9,319 bases of DNA from Methanobrevibacter sp. (GTDB taxonomy: Archaea > Methanobacteriota > Methanobacteria > Methanobacteriales > Methanobacteriaceae), in NCBI GenBank assembly GCA_031289975.1, contig JAITOM010000167.1, positions 1 through 9,319 on the forward strand. Reading direction: 5' to 3'. Shown piece by piece: positions 1-6,636 of this stretch. Below the pieces are notes generated by a model that was not told the origin of the DNA, made no database searches, and was given only the letters and a program-made list of their open reading frames with translations. Numbering within the stretch: position 1 is the stretch's first letter; each line of letters begins with the position of its first letter. Made by a program: the position numbers and the translations under genes.

Positions 1-1
1 A

Positions 2-241
2 GAAGAATCAAAAAACATAGAAGAATTTCTCATAGAATATAGAAAACACAACCAAGAAACAATAGATTGGAATGCAGTCAGAGCCGACGGTAAACTTGAA
101 GGTTTAAAAGAAGGAGAAATTAAAGGAATTGAAAAAGGTTTAAAAGAAGGAAAAATTAGAAAAGAAAAAATAATTATAGAAAATATGAAAAAATATGGTT
201 TATCGGATGAAGAGATAAATAAAATAATAAACAATGAATAG
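2..241 (+). CDS. Rpn-family PD-(D/E)XK nuclease / putative transposase, C-terminal fragment
   Basis: The reading frame is open from the window edge to a TAG at 239-241 and gives 79 residues, so the gene is cut at its 5' end by the window. The visible part is very charged and contains Gly-Lys/Glu repeats (GKLEGLKEGEIKGIEKGLKEG), followed by a helix ending in KYGLSDEEINKI. This tail, with repeated KGxxxG/EGxxxG steps and a final short helix, is typical of proteins annotated as Rpn family recombination-promoting nuclease/putative transposase. They carry a PD-(D/E)XK nuclease domain at the N-terminus, which lies outside this window. The family is common in gut and rumen Methanobrevibacter. I cannot tell whether the missing part is intact. 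The family call rests only on the tail, so it is moderate. Confidence 0.6.
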   Translation, partial: EESKNIEEFLIEYRKHNQETIDWNAVRADGKLEGLKEGEIKGIEKGLKEGKIRKEKIIIENMKKYGLSDEEINKIINNE

Positions 242-531
242 TTTATTTTATTTGATACTACAAAAAGACGAGAGTGTCAAAAAGATGGCTTCTGAAATTT
301 TTTGGGATATTTCGAATTCGGCTGATAAGACTTTATTCTAAATTTTTACTCACACATAGTATATAGTCAAATATTAATATTGTTGAGAATCATGTATTAA
401 GCTTATAGGATTAAATTATTATCAAATGACATAATTGATATTATCACTTTTTTGGTCAAGAGTCAGATCTTTACAGTATCTTTTTCACAATATGTTTTTG
501 GAGATTAAATATAGTTTGATGAATTTATTTT
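242..531. other. Intergenic spacer, no gene recognised
   Basis: This is the 290-bp spacer between the converging ends of the Rpn-like gene and leuS. No credible gene is visible. One short run at 273-284 (AGTGTCAAAAAG) resembles the terminus-like sequence at 6222-6238 read on the opposite strand, so the spacer may hold a decayed mobile-element end. On the minus strand, T-tracts around 262-266 and 279-283 could help end the leuS transcript, but they lie about 250 bp past its stop. Confidence 0.5.
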
Positions 532-3384
532 TTATTCCATATAAATAGCTGGTTTATAAGGAATGGCTTGTTTTGATTTATTCTCTGGATCAAAAGAATT
601 ATCCTCATGAATTATAATCTCACAACCTATCTCTTCAGATATGAAATCTTTTTCATTGTTTAAAATAGCTATTTCATCTATTTTCCCAAGATATTTTGTT
701 TTTGTCATTTCTTTAGCTATTTTTTTTGCAAATCCTGAAAGTTCCTTTTTATTCTCATATACATTTTCTTTAATAGATCTACCTATAATTTGACCAACAT
801 CAGGTTTAGAAATTTCATGAGCTATTTTATAAACATCCCATTTCCAATTTTCACAAGGATAAATATGAATTTTATTGATTTTTTTATTTATAATCTTTTT
901 AATTTGTAAAATATCTTTAATTAAATTCATGATAATCTCTTCAGATTTCATTACCTTTTCATTGATTAAATCAGGATTATATTCTGGCCATTTTTCATTA
1001 GATATAAATCCTTCTCCTCCATGGGACTGCCAAAGTTCTTCACAACTATGTGGAGTAAAAGGTGTAAGTATTTTAATCCATGTCTTAAAAACATTTGAAA
1101 GAACATAAACAACATTTTCATCTTTTTTTGATATATCTTTTCTTACTCTGTATAAATAATGGTCAATGTCTTTTTTAAGAAGGAATAATGCATCTTGAAG
1201 AGCTTTTCTTGTTTGGAAAACTTCAAGAGCCATAGTAGAATCTTTTAGTCTTAGATTTAATTGACTAATCATCCATTTATCTATTTCTTTTTTTAGTTCT
1301 ATTTCTTGAATAGTATTTAAATTAATTGAAGAACCTTTAATTTGTTTAATTTTATCTCCAAATTCAAAAAACAATTCTAATCTTTTTTTAATTCCTTTAA
1401 CCTCTTTTTCTCTCCAATCAAAATCTTGCCATGGTTCAGCTGAAGCCATTAAAAATAATCTAACAACATCTGCACCATATTCCTTTATAGCATCGGATAA
1501 TATGATCACATTTCCCTTGGATGAAGACATTTTCCTTCCTTCAAGAAGTCCCATACCAAAGACAACCATGCCTTTAGGCCAATTATCCTTTTGAAATATA
1601 GCTCCATGATGGAAGATATGAAAAGTTAAATGATTACCAACAAGGTCTTTTCCAGATAATCTCCAATCAAGTGGATACCAATAATTAAATTCATCTTTTA
1701 TTTTATCAATATTTAATGAATCATTAATTTGAGAATTATCTTTACCTAATAGTACATAATCAAAGAAATCATCATCTAAGTCATTTACTTCAATATCTTT
1801 AAAGTATTTAGCTATTGTATAGTAAGCCATGTAAATTGTTGAATCTGATAAAGGTTCGATTAGCCATTGTTTATCCCAAGGTAGTTTTGTTCCAAGCCCA
1901 ATTCTTCGTGAACAAGCCCAATCTTCTAACCAACCAATATAGTATTCAAAATTAGCTCTTAATTCATTTGGAATAATATTTTCATTAGATAAACATTTTC
2001 TTGCTTTTTCTTTCCAATTTTCATCAGAATATTTTAAAAACCATTGGTCATCCATTATTTTAACCACAGTTTTTGATCCACACCTACAAATTACAGGATG
2101 TTGTGAGAAATCATACATAATAGCTCCAATACCATCATCAATCATTTTAGATCTGATTTTTTCTCTGGCAATAGCTACCTTCTCACCACCATAAATAGGA
2201 ATATCAGTGCTTATAATACCTTTTGAATGTTCAACTTTGTAAAGTTCATTAGTAGCTTCCTCTAAGTTTGGATCGTTTTGATTTTTAACATTGAATTTTT
2301 CAATAAGATCTTTCGCTGGAAATTCACTATACTTTTTAACCGTTACAACATTAAGGATTTTAATATCATCTACAGTATCTTTTAAATTATACTTATTTAA
2401 GAGTTCATTATCAACTTTTAAATCTTGTAGGGCAATATAGTCTGCTGGAGCATGACCAGGAACAGAAAATACAGAACCAGTACCATATTCAGAATCTACA
2501 AAATTTGCAGGTAAAATAGGATGTTTATTCATTGTAATTGGATTTTTAACAAAGTTCCCAATTAAGCTATTGGGGTCAATTTCTCCAATGATTTTTAAAT
2601 CCTTGATTTGATTTGAAAGATTAAGATAAGATTTTTTACTTATTATATAAGTTTTTCCATTGTTATCCACTTCAATATATTTAACTTCAGGATTTAACCA
2701 AAGATTAGTGACACCATAAATAGTTTCTGGTCTAAATGTGGCTGGAACTATGAATTTGCCATCCATTTCAAATTTGATTAAGGTTAATTCATTAATTGTT
2801 GCTCCTTCACCATCTAAAAGATCATGATCACCGACAGGATTATTACATTTAGGACAATATTTAACAGGATGCTTTCCTTTCTTAACTAAATCCATTGATT
2901 TTAATTTTCTTAACTGCCATTCAATAAATTTTTTATAACTTTCATCTGTAGTTCTAAATTCTCTTCTCCAATCAATAGAATATCCCATATCATCCATTAC
3001 ATTATGATATTCTCCACTAAAATATTTAACAATATACTCTGGATTTGAAAGTTTATGAATTTCATCCTTAGGAACCTTATGGACATTTTCGTATAATTCT
3101 AAAGTCCATGGATCTTTTTCCTCAATTCTTTTAGCTATTCCAATGACTGGGGCTCCAGTCACATGCCATCCCATAGGAAACAAAACATTGTATCCTTGCA
3201 TTCGCTTAAATCTACTATAAACATCAGGAACCGTGTATGTTCTACCATGACCAATATGCATAGCTCCACTTGGATAAGGATAAGCCACAGTTATGAATAA
3301 TTTTTCTCTCTCATCAGGATCTGCTTGAAATAAATTTGCTTTATGCCATTTATCTTGCCATTTCTTTTCAATAGCTCTGTTCAC
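532..3384 (-). CDS. leuS: Leucyl-tRNA synthetase, archaeal type
   Basis: This cytoplasmic class I synthetase charges tRNA-Leu with leucine and removes mischarged amino acids. The 950-residue protein is full length for archaeal LeuRS. Visible in order: the class I motif AMHIGHGRTY (HIGH at 43-46) after the AYPYPSG signature; DWRREFRTT near 138; a zinc-type CPKC at 177-180, possibly paired with CRCG near 433; the CP1 editing domain with the threonine-rich TFRPETIYGVTN (216-227) and GTGSVFSVPGHAPADY (301-316), including the conserved Asp of the editing pocket; GRKMSSSKGN with KMSSS at 618-622; then a helical anticodon-binding region and an archaeal C-terminal domain. The start is GTG at 3384-3382, preceded by AGGTGA four bases upstream. 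No in-frame ATG lies close upstream. It runs alone, divergent from hcgE. Confidence 0.97.
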   Translation of the reverse strand: MNRAIEKKWQDKWHKANLFQADPDEREKLFITVAYPYPSGAMHIGHGRTYTVPDVYSRFKRMQGYNVLFPMGWHVTGAPVIGIAKRIEEKDPWTLELYENVHKVPKDEIHKLSNPEYIVKYFSGEYHNVMDDMGYSIDWRREFRTTDESYKKFIEWQLRKLKSMDLVKKGKHPVKYCPKCNNPVGDHDLLDGEGATINELTLIKFEMDGKFIVPATFRPETIYGVTNLWLNPEVKYIEVDNNGKTYIISKKSYLNLSNQIKDLKIIGEIDPNSLIGNFVKNPITMNKHPILPANFVDSEYGTGSVFSVPGHAPADYIALQDLKVDNELLNKYNLKDTVDDIKILNVVTVKKYSEFPAKDLIEKFNVKNQNDPNLEEATNELYKVEHSKGIISTDIPIYGGEKVAIAREKIRSKMIDDGIGAIMYDFSQHPVICRCGSKTVVKIMDDQWFLKYSDENWKEKARKCLSNENIIPNELRANFEYYIGWLEDWACSRRIGLGTKLPWDKQWLIEPLSDSTIYMAYYTIAKYFKDIEVNDLDDDFFDYVLLGKDNSQINDSLNIDKIKDEFNYWYPLDWRLSGKDLVGNHLTFHIFHHGAIFQKDNWPKGMVVFGMGLLEGRKMSSSKGNVIILSDAIKEYGADVVRLFLMASAEPWQDFDWREKEVKGIKKRLELFFEFGDKIKQIKGSSINLNTIQEIELKKEIDKWMISQLNLRLKDSTMALEVFQTRKALQDALFLLKKDIDHYLYRVRKDISKKDENVVYVLSNVFKTWIKILTPFTPHSCEELWQSHGGEGFISNEKWPEYNPDLINEKVMKSEEIIMNLIKDILQIKKIINKKINKIHIYPCENWKWDVYKIAHEISKPDVGQIIGRSIKENVYENKKELSGFAKKIAKEMTKTKYLGKIDEIAILNNEKDFISEEIGCEIIIHEDNSFDPENKSKQAIPYKPAIYME

Positions 3385-3390
3385 TAAATC

Positions 3391-3426
3391 ACCTAAAATT
3401 TTTAATCTAAACCTAAAATTTTTAAT
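3391..3426 (-). repeat. Duplicated 16-bp leader repeat carrying the leuS ribosome binding site
   Basis: The plus-strand 16-mer ACCTAAAATTTTTAAT occurs exactly at 3391-3406 and again at 3411-3426, a 20-bp period. Read in the leuS direction, each copy ends in AGGT. The proximal copy provides AGGTGA just before the GTG start. The distal copy is a second Shine-Dalgarno-like site with no start codon of its own. Confidence 0.75.
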
Positions 3427-3454
3427 ATTGTGATGAAAAAATGTTTGTAATTAA

Positions 3455-3477
3455 CCATTAATTTTTAAATTATATTA
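3455..3477 (-). promoter_or_regulatory. Candidate leuS promoter (TATA-like)
   Basis: On the minus strand this reads AATATAATTTAAAAATTAAT. The TTTAAAAA part (plus 3461-3469) looks like an archaeal TATA box. A start about 25 bases downstream would give a leader of about 50 nt that includes the duplicated 16-bp repeat. The whole spacer is so AT-rich that the call is tentative. Confidence 0.3.
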
Positions 3478-3565
3478 TTGCTGAGAATTTATTTTCAACT
3501 TAGGAGAATTTATTTGCCAGTTTAAAAATTTCAAATTAATATTAAATTAATTTTTTAAAAATATA

Positions 3566-3645
3566 GTGGTTTTGATAAAGTTCTTAATAAATAACTTTTT
3601 TAAAAATAAATATTATTAAATTATATTAATTTAAAATTATTTTAT
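3566..3645 (+). repeat. AT-rich spacer repeat, copy 1 (partial)
   Basis: This is the first of three copies of a spacer repeat whose core is TTTGATAAAGTTCTTAATAA followed by TAAAAATAAATATTATTA. It is a partial copy of about 80 bp, lying directly before copy 2 at a 90-bp spacing. Confidence 0.8.
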
Positions 3646-3655
3646 TTATATTAAA

Positions 3656-3828
3656 GTGATTTTGATAAAGTTCTTAATAAATGAATTTTTTTAAAAATAA
3701 ATATTATTAGAAAATATTAATTTAAAATCATTTATATTAATTAAAATATATTTAAATTATTTAAAATTTAAAATTATTAATTTTTATAAAGTAGTATCAA
3801 AAATTAAATAATTTAATAAATTTATCAC
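3656..3828 (+). repeat. AT-rich spacer repeat, copy 2 (full length, upstream of hcgE)
   Basis: This full-length copy of about 173 bp starts GTGATTTTGATAAAG and ends near TTATCAC. It aligns along its whole length with 4768-4989 upstream of hcgF, apart from a 45-bp tandem expansion in that copy. The first part is the best conserved. Later blocks, such as the GAAATTTAAAATTAT-like and AAATTAAATAATTTAAT stretches, are shared in the same order. It ends 165 bp before the hcgE start. Confidence 0.8.
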
Positions 3829-3993
3829 AATATTTATATGCTTAATGAAATAAATTTTTAGTTACAATATCAATAATATTAAATTCACATTTTTTTATTA
3901 TTATATGTTATATTTTTCCAAAGAGTCACTGAAAGTTGAGGATTAATATATTGACCTAAAATATTAATTAAAATTGAAATAAGGAGAATATTA

Positions 3994-4626
3994 ATGATAC
4001 AAGAAATAGAAGATAGTTTAATCCCTAAGGGAACAGTTGATTTAATTGGTGTTGGAAGATTAGGTCTTAGAACCGCTATAAATCTTATACAAATTCATAG
4101 AGGTGGACCAAAAATAATTTCTCTTTTCGATAACCAAAAAATATCTAAATCCGACCTGATATTTTTATTTAATGGTGGAAAAATTGGAGAGTATAAAACT
4201 GATTTTATAAAAAGTCTTTCTACACATGAAGAATCATATAGAAATGTGGTTAGTAATCCTGTAAATATTACAGATAATAATTTAGAAGATGCTATAAAAG
4301 GTGATGTTGTTGTTTTAGAGTTAGCTGGAGGAGATACAATAAATACAGCCGCTAAGATAATTAAGAAAGCTCATGAAAATGGTTCTAAAACAATAGGTAC
4401 TGCGGGAATATTTGGTATTGGTGAAGAAGAAATTGTTGTAAAAGATATTTCAGAATTTGATAATACAAATATTGTTGTTAATTTACTTAGAGAAAAAGGC
4501 ATAGAAAAAAACCACACTGTTGTGTCTACGAATAAGTTTATTACAAGTGGAGTTCCAATAACACCTTATGTTTTAGATGATGTTTCAAATATTATCACTC
4601 GAGAAATAATTAAATTATTACTTTAA
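3994..4626 (+). CDS. hcgE: FeGP-cofactor biosynthesis protein HcgE, E1/ThiF-like adenylylating enzyme
   Basis: The 210-residue cytoplasmic protein has a single Rossmann-type ATP-binding fold of the E1/ThiF/MoeB kind. Visible features are GVGRLG (19-24, nucleotide loop), Asp46 in LFDNQKI where E1 enzymes bind ribose, GGKIGEYK with Lys68 at the usual E1 lysine position, and ELAGGDT (109-115). There is no cysteine at all, so neither the zinc CxxC pairs nor the catalytic Cys of classical E1 proteins is present. This fits a protein that only adenylylates its substrate. In the known Hcg pathway, HcgE activates the carboxylate of guanylylpyridinol and HcgF then captures it, and hcgF is the next gene. 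AAGGAG at 3981-3986 lies seven bases before the ATG and supports this start. The main alternative is another Rossmann-type Hcg protein, such as the methyltransferase HcgC; the E1-like motif order favours HcgE. Confidence 0.78.
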   Translation: MIQEIEDSLIPKGTVDLIGVGRLGLRTAINLIQIHRGGPKIISLFDNQKISKSDLIFLFNGGKIGEYKTDFIKSLSTHEESYRNVVSNPVNITDNNLEDAIKGDVVVLELAGGDTINTAAKIIKKAHENGSKTIGTAGIFGIGEEEIVVKDISEFDNTNIVVNLLREKGIEKNHTVVSTNKFITSGVPITPYVLDDVSNIITREIIKLLL

Positions 4627-4767
4627 TTTAAAAATTTTTTAATTTTTATTAAAATATTTTAATTTTCAAAATCATCTAATAACTTTTATTAATTTATAAT
4701 TAAATAGTTTATTTTATTTATTTTTTAAAAATAATAATTTTAATTTTAAAAAGATTAAATCATTATA

Positions 4768-4989
4768 GTAGTTTTGATAAAATTCTTAATAAATAATTTT
4801 TTTAAAAATAAATATTATTAAAATATATTTATTTAAAATGTATTTATTTAAAATGTATTTATTTAAAATGTATTTATTTAAAATTAGTTATATTTAATTA
4901 AAATAAATTTATATTATTTGAAATTTAAAATTATAGATTTTTATAAATTAATATTTGAAATTAAATAATTTAATGAAAAAAATTATCAT
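4768..4989 (+). repeat. AT-rich spacer repeat, copy 3 (upstream of hcgF)
   Basis: This copy starts GTAGTTTTGATAAAATTC and keeps the TAAAAATAAATATTATTA block of copies 1 and 2. It then contains a 15-bp tandem expansion and rejoins copy 2 through the TTAATTAAAATA, GAAATTTAAAATTAT and AAATTAAATAATTTAAT blocks to TTATCAT. Without the expansion its length is about 177 bp, matching copy 2. It ends 94 bp before the hcgF start. Confidence 0.8.
4826..4885 (+). repeat. 15-bp tandem repeat, four units
   Basis: The unit TATTTATTTAAAATG is present three times exactly (4826-4840, 4841-4855, 4856-4870), then once with one change in the last base (4871-4885). The array sits inside copy 3 of the spacer repeat. 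Copy 2 has no such expansion. Confidence 0.95.
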
Positions 4990-5051
4990 CCAAAATTTAA
5001 GAACTTTTCCAAATGACCATAACATTATTACTAATCCAATTAATCAAAAAT

Positions 5052-5062
5052 AGCTGAATAAG
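5052..5062 (+). promoter_or_regulatory. Candidate hcgF promoter, suggesting a leaderless or near-leaderless mRNA
   Basis: The AATTTATTTT sequence is centred about 27 bases before the hcgF ATG, the usual archaeal distance from TATA box to transcription start. No Shine-Dalgarno sequence lies before the ATG; the nearest bases are TTTCCCTGATAATC. Together these suggest the transcript begins at or near the start codon. Confidence 0.35.
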
Positions 5063-5083
5063 AATTTATTTTCCCTGATAATC

Positions 5084-5665
5084 ATGATAAAAATAGCTAC
5101 TGCTGAATGTTTTACACATGGACAAATAGGAAGAGAAATCCATAATTTTATTCAAAATTATAAAGGAAATTTAGCATCCAAATATTTTAAGGGTATTTGT
5201 AATGATATAAATTTAGAGAAGCTTGATAGGAATTTAATTTTAAGCTCTTCATTATTTCTCCCATCAGTTGATAGTCTTAGTAAAATATTAAATCTTAATC
5301 CACCTGATCCTTATAAGATAATAAATGGAGTTAAGATTTATAAAGAAGAGGATGATAAAATTGTATCCACTTTAATGGCGAATGGTGTGAGAGAATTTTT
5401 AGATGTTGATATTGGGATTGGAACAACAGCAGGGATTGGAAGAGGTGGTATAACTGTTTCAAATGATAAATTAGATATTATAACAACTACAGATGTTTAT
5501 GCTGATTTAAGGATTTTAACAGATATTAGTTTAAATGATAGTGAAACTATTTTTAAAAGACAAGAAAACGGAATTATAAAAACATTGAAAATATTTTATT
5601 ATTTATTAAATAATGATTTAGATAAAATAAGCCATTTTGAAAATTTGAAAATAGTTGAAAGGTAA
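5084..5665 (+). CDS. hcgF: FeGP-cofactor biosynthesis protein HcgF (UPF0254 family)
   Basis: This cytoplasmic protein of [Fe]-hydrogenase cofactor assembly holds guanylylpyridinol as a thioester on a cysteine after HcgE activates its carboxylate; the acyl group later becomes the acyl-iron ligand. The N-terminus MIKIATAECFTHGQIGREIH is the family signature and places the catalytic cysteine at residue 9 (codon 5108-5110), as in characterised HcgF. Other typical motifs are FLPS (58-61), GTTAGIGRGG (113-122), TTDVYADL (135-142) and KRQENGI (158-164). At 193 residues it appears longer than the roughly 165 I remember for the family; the extra length may lie around residues 27-55 and in the C-terminal tail. 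The start is fixed by the conserved N-terminus although no Shine-Dalgarno sequence precedes it. The stop lies 2 bp before an inserted element, so the last residues could have been altered by the insertion. Confidence 0.9.
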   Translation: MIKIATAECFTHGQIGREIHNFIQNYKGNLASKYFKGICNDINLEKLDRNLILSSSLFLPSVDSLSKILNLNPPDPYKIINGVKIYKEEDDKIVSTLMANGVREFLDVDIGIGTTAGIGRGGITVSNDKLDIITTTDVYADLRILTDISLNDSETIFKRQENGIIKTLKIFYYLLNNDLDKISHFENLKIVER

Positions 5666-5667
5666 AA

Positions 5668-6018
5668 GATTGTGTAAAAAGAGCATGGTTTTAAAAGATC
5701 TGATAACTGGTTTCAGATAGAAAAGATTTAGTTCCTATACATCTCATCGAATTTTTACCATATTTTCTTAATTTTAAAAAATTTTCTATTTTTTAAAGTT
5801 AGAAACGAAAAATCTTCGATATTTAAGTTATTTTCAATAACAAATCTTGATTCAATTTTTTAGAAAAAAATTGACTAAAAAGATAAAGTTGTGAACTTTT
5901 GATCAAACTTTTGTTGTCAAAGACAACTTAGGAAAATCTTTGATTTTCCGTTTTTAAAAATTTGTCTTTGATTTTCTTAATTTTCAATTGTAAAAACCCA
6001 TCCTTTTTTTACACTATC
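5668..6018. mobile_element. 351-bp non-coding element with inverted ends and internal hairpin array
   Basis: The left end (5668-5692, GATTGTGTAAAAAGAGCATGG...) matches the reverse complement of the right end (5994-6018) at 21 of 25 positions. No gene is visible inside. Instead there is a series of perfect or near-perfect short hairpins: 5698-5718 (6-bp arms), 5827-5841 (GTTATT/AATAAC, loop 3), 5852-5874 (10-bp arms, loop 3), the palindrome 5898-5907, 5913-5927 (GTTGTC/GACAAC, loop 3) and 5931-5949 (GGAAAATC/GATTTTCC, loop 3). The ends are related to those of the 137-bp MITE at 6500-6636. No target duplication was found at these exact boundaries, so the limits are approximate. It is probably a non-autonomous transposable element. 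Confidence 0.6.
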
Positions 6019-6038
6019 ATCTAATTAAACAATGATGA

Positions 6039-6107
6039 AGGGAAAATTTAATGTTTGGTGAAATGGTCAAAAATAGACTCTTAGAAAATGCTTTGAAATT
6101 AAAATAA
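6039..6107 (+). pseudogene. Possible C-terminal remnant of a transposase
   Basis: A short frame between an in-frame TGA (6036-6038) and TAA (6105-6107) reads RENLMFGEMVKNRLLENALKLK. Its basic, helical look and its position about 115-130 bp before a terminus-like sequence (6222-6238) fit the tail of a decayed transposase. I do not recognise the family. It is short enough to be chance. Confidence 0.15.
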
Positions 6108-6221
6108 ATCATTAGGCTGTATGAAAATATTTAAAAAAATTAAATTTGATTATAATAAGTAATATATCTAATGATTAAATAATTAAATTAAAATTAGCAT
6201 TAAATTATTCAAAAATCTCCA

Positions 6222-6238
6222 CACTTTTTGACACCATC
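6222..6238 (-). repeat. Transposon-terminus-like sequence
   Basis: On the minus strand this reads GATGGTGTCAAAAAGTG. It resembles the ends of the 351-bp element (GATNGTGTAAAAA) and shares GTGTCAAAAAG with 274-284 on the plus strand. It may be the surviving right end of a degraded insertion sequence whose left end is missing. Confidence 0.35.
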
Positions 6239-6499
6239 TATTAAGGAAACATTTATATATGAAAAAAATATAACAATAGTTATATTACTAAATTTTTCTA
6301 ATTTGAGTATTTTTTATTAAATAATTACAATCCAATTTTATAATGAAATCAAATCTTTTTTAAATTTAATTATATTTTTGTTTGTATATAAATTGTTTGT
6401 ATATAAAATATTCAAATTCTTAAAAGATATTAAATTATCATTAAATAAATTATAATTAAATAAAAACAATGATTTTTAATAAAATTTAGTAAATATGAC
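6239..6499. other. AT-rich spacer, no gene recognised
   Basis: This spacer of about 260 bp lies between the terminus-like sequence and the MITE. Apart from the orphan promoter-like site it contains a perfect tandem 15-mer, TTGTTTGTATATAAA, at 6378-6392 and 6393-6407, each copy carrying a TATA-like stretch. I see nothing else in it. Confidence 0.5.
6244..6261 (+). promoter_or_regulatory. Promoter-like BRE/TATA site with no gene downstream
   Basis: AGGAAACATTTATATATG has a purine-rich BRE-like part followed by TTTATATA, close to the methanogen consensus. About 25 bases downstream there is a perfect hairpin (AATATAAC/GTTATATT, 6267-6286), and no open frame follows before the MITE at 6500. Confidence 0.3.
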
Positions 6500-6636
6500 G
6501 GCACTGTAAAATTAGCATGGATTTTCACAATTGAAAAATTGAAAACAGATGATAAAAGTTTAATTACGTGTGTATAGGCTTAATGTTTTTATGCTAAAAT
6601 CCAAATTGTGAATTTCCATCCTCTTTTTACAGTGCC
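6500..6636. mobile_element. 137-bp MITE with terminal inverted repeats and 8-bp target duplication
   Basis: The element begins GGCACTGTAAAA and ends with its complement TTTTACAGTGCC. The inverted ends match at 28 of 33 positions (6500-6532 against 6604-6636). It is flanked directly by the perfect 8-bp duplication AATATGAC at 6492-6499 and 6637-6644. There is no coding capacity, so it must have been moved by a transposase supplied from elsewhere. From memory, ISM1 of Methanobrevibacter smithii makes 8-bp duplications with ends of about 29 bp, so an ISM1-like transposase is one candidate, as are other 8-bp-duplicating families such as IS1595. Confidence 0.9.

Larger units (their letters stand above)
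3385..3993. other. Divergent AT-rich spacer between leuS and hcgE
   Basis: This 609-bp stretch has no gene. It holds the leuS leader repeat, a 12-bp direct repeat (GAGAATTTATTT at 3483-3494 and 3504-3515), two copies of a longer AT-rich repeat (3566-3828), and candidate hcgE TATA-like sites at 3831-3838 (TATTTATA) and about 3902-3915. I cannot decide between the two hcgE promoter candidates from sequence alone. Confidence 0.6.
4627..5083. other. AT-rich spacer between hcgE and hcgF
   Basis: This 457-bp stretch has no gene. Just after the hcgE stop a T-run (4634-4639) followed by further T-tracts could end transcription, since archaeal termination needs little more than poly-U. The spacer then carries the third copy of the AT-rich repeat, a 15-bp tandem array and the hcgF promoter candidate. 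Separate transcription of the two hcg genes is therefore likely despite their shared orientation. Confidence 0.55.

Noticed and set aside
234..341. A 35-codon frame starting inside the end of the Rpn-like gene (MNSLFYLILQKDESVKKMASE...).
   Set aside because: It is short, has no ribosome binding site of its own and no recognisable motif, and it covers the terminus-like GTGTCAAAAAG. Chance is the simplest explanation.
875..1108. Plus-strand open frame of 77 codons.
   Set aside because: It lies wholly inside leuS on the opposite strand and has no start signal or family features.
3566..4989. AT-rich repeats considered as a CRISPR array or replication origin.
   Set aside because: There are only three irregularly spaced copies and no unique spacers of constant length. 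There are no origin-type boxes and no adjacent cdc6/orc or cas gene.
5668..6238. The left end at 5668 and the terminus at 6238 taken as a single 571-bp element.
   Set aside because: The flanking 8-mers (AGGTAAAA and TATTAAGG) do not match, and the end at 5994-6018 pairs better with 5668-5692.
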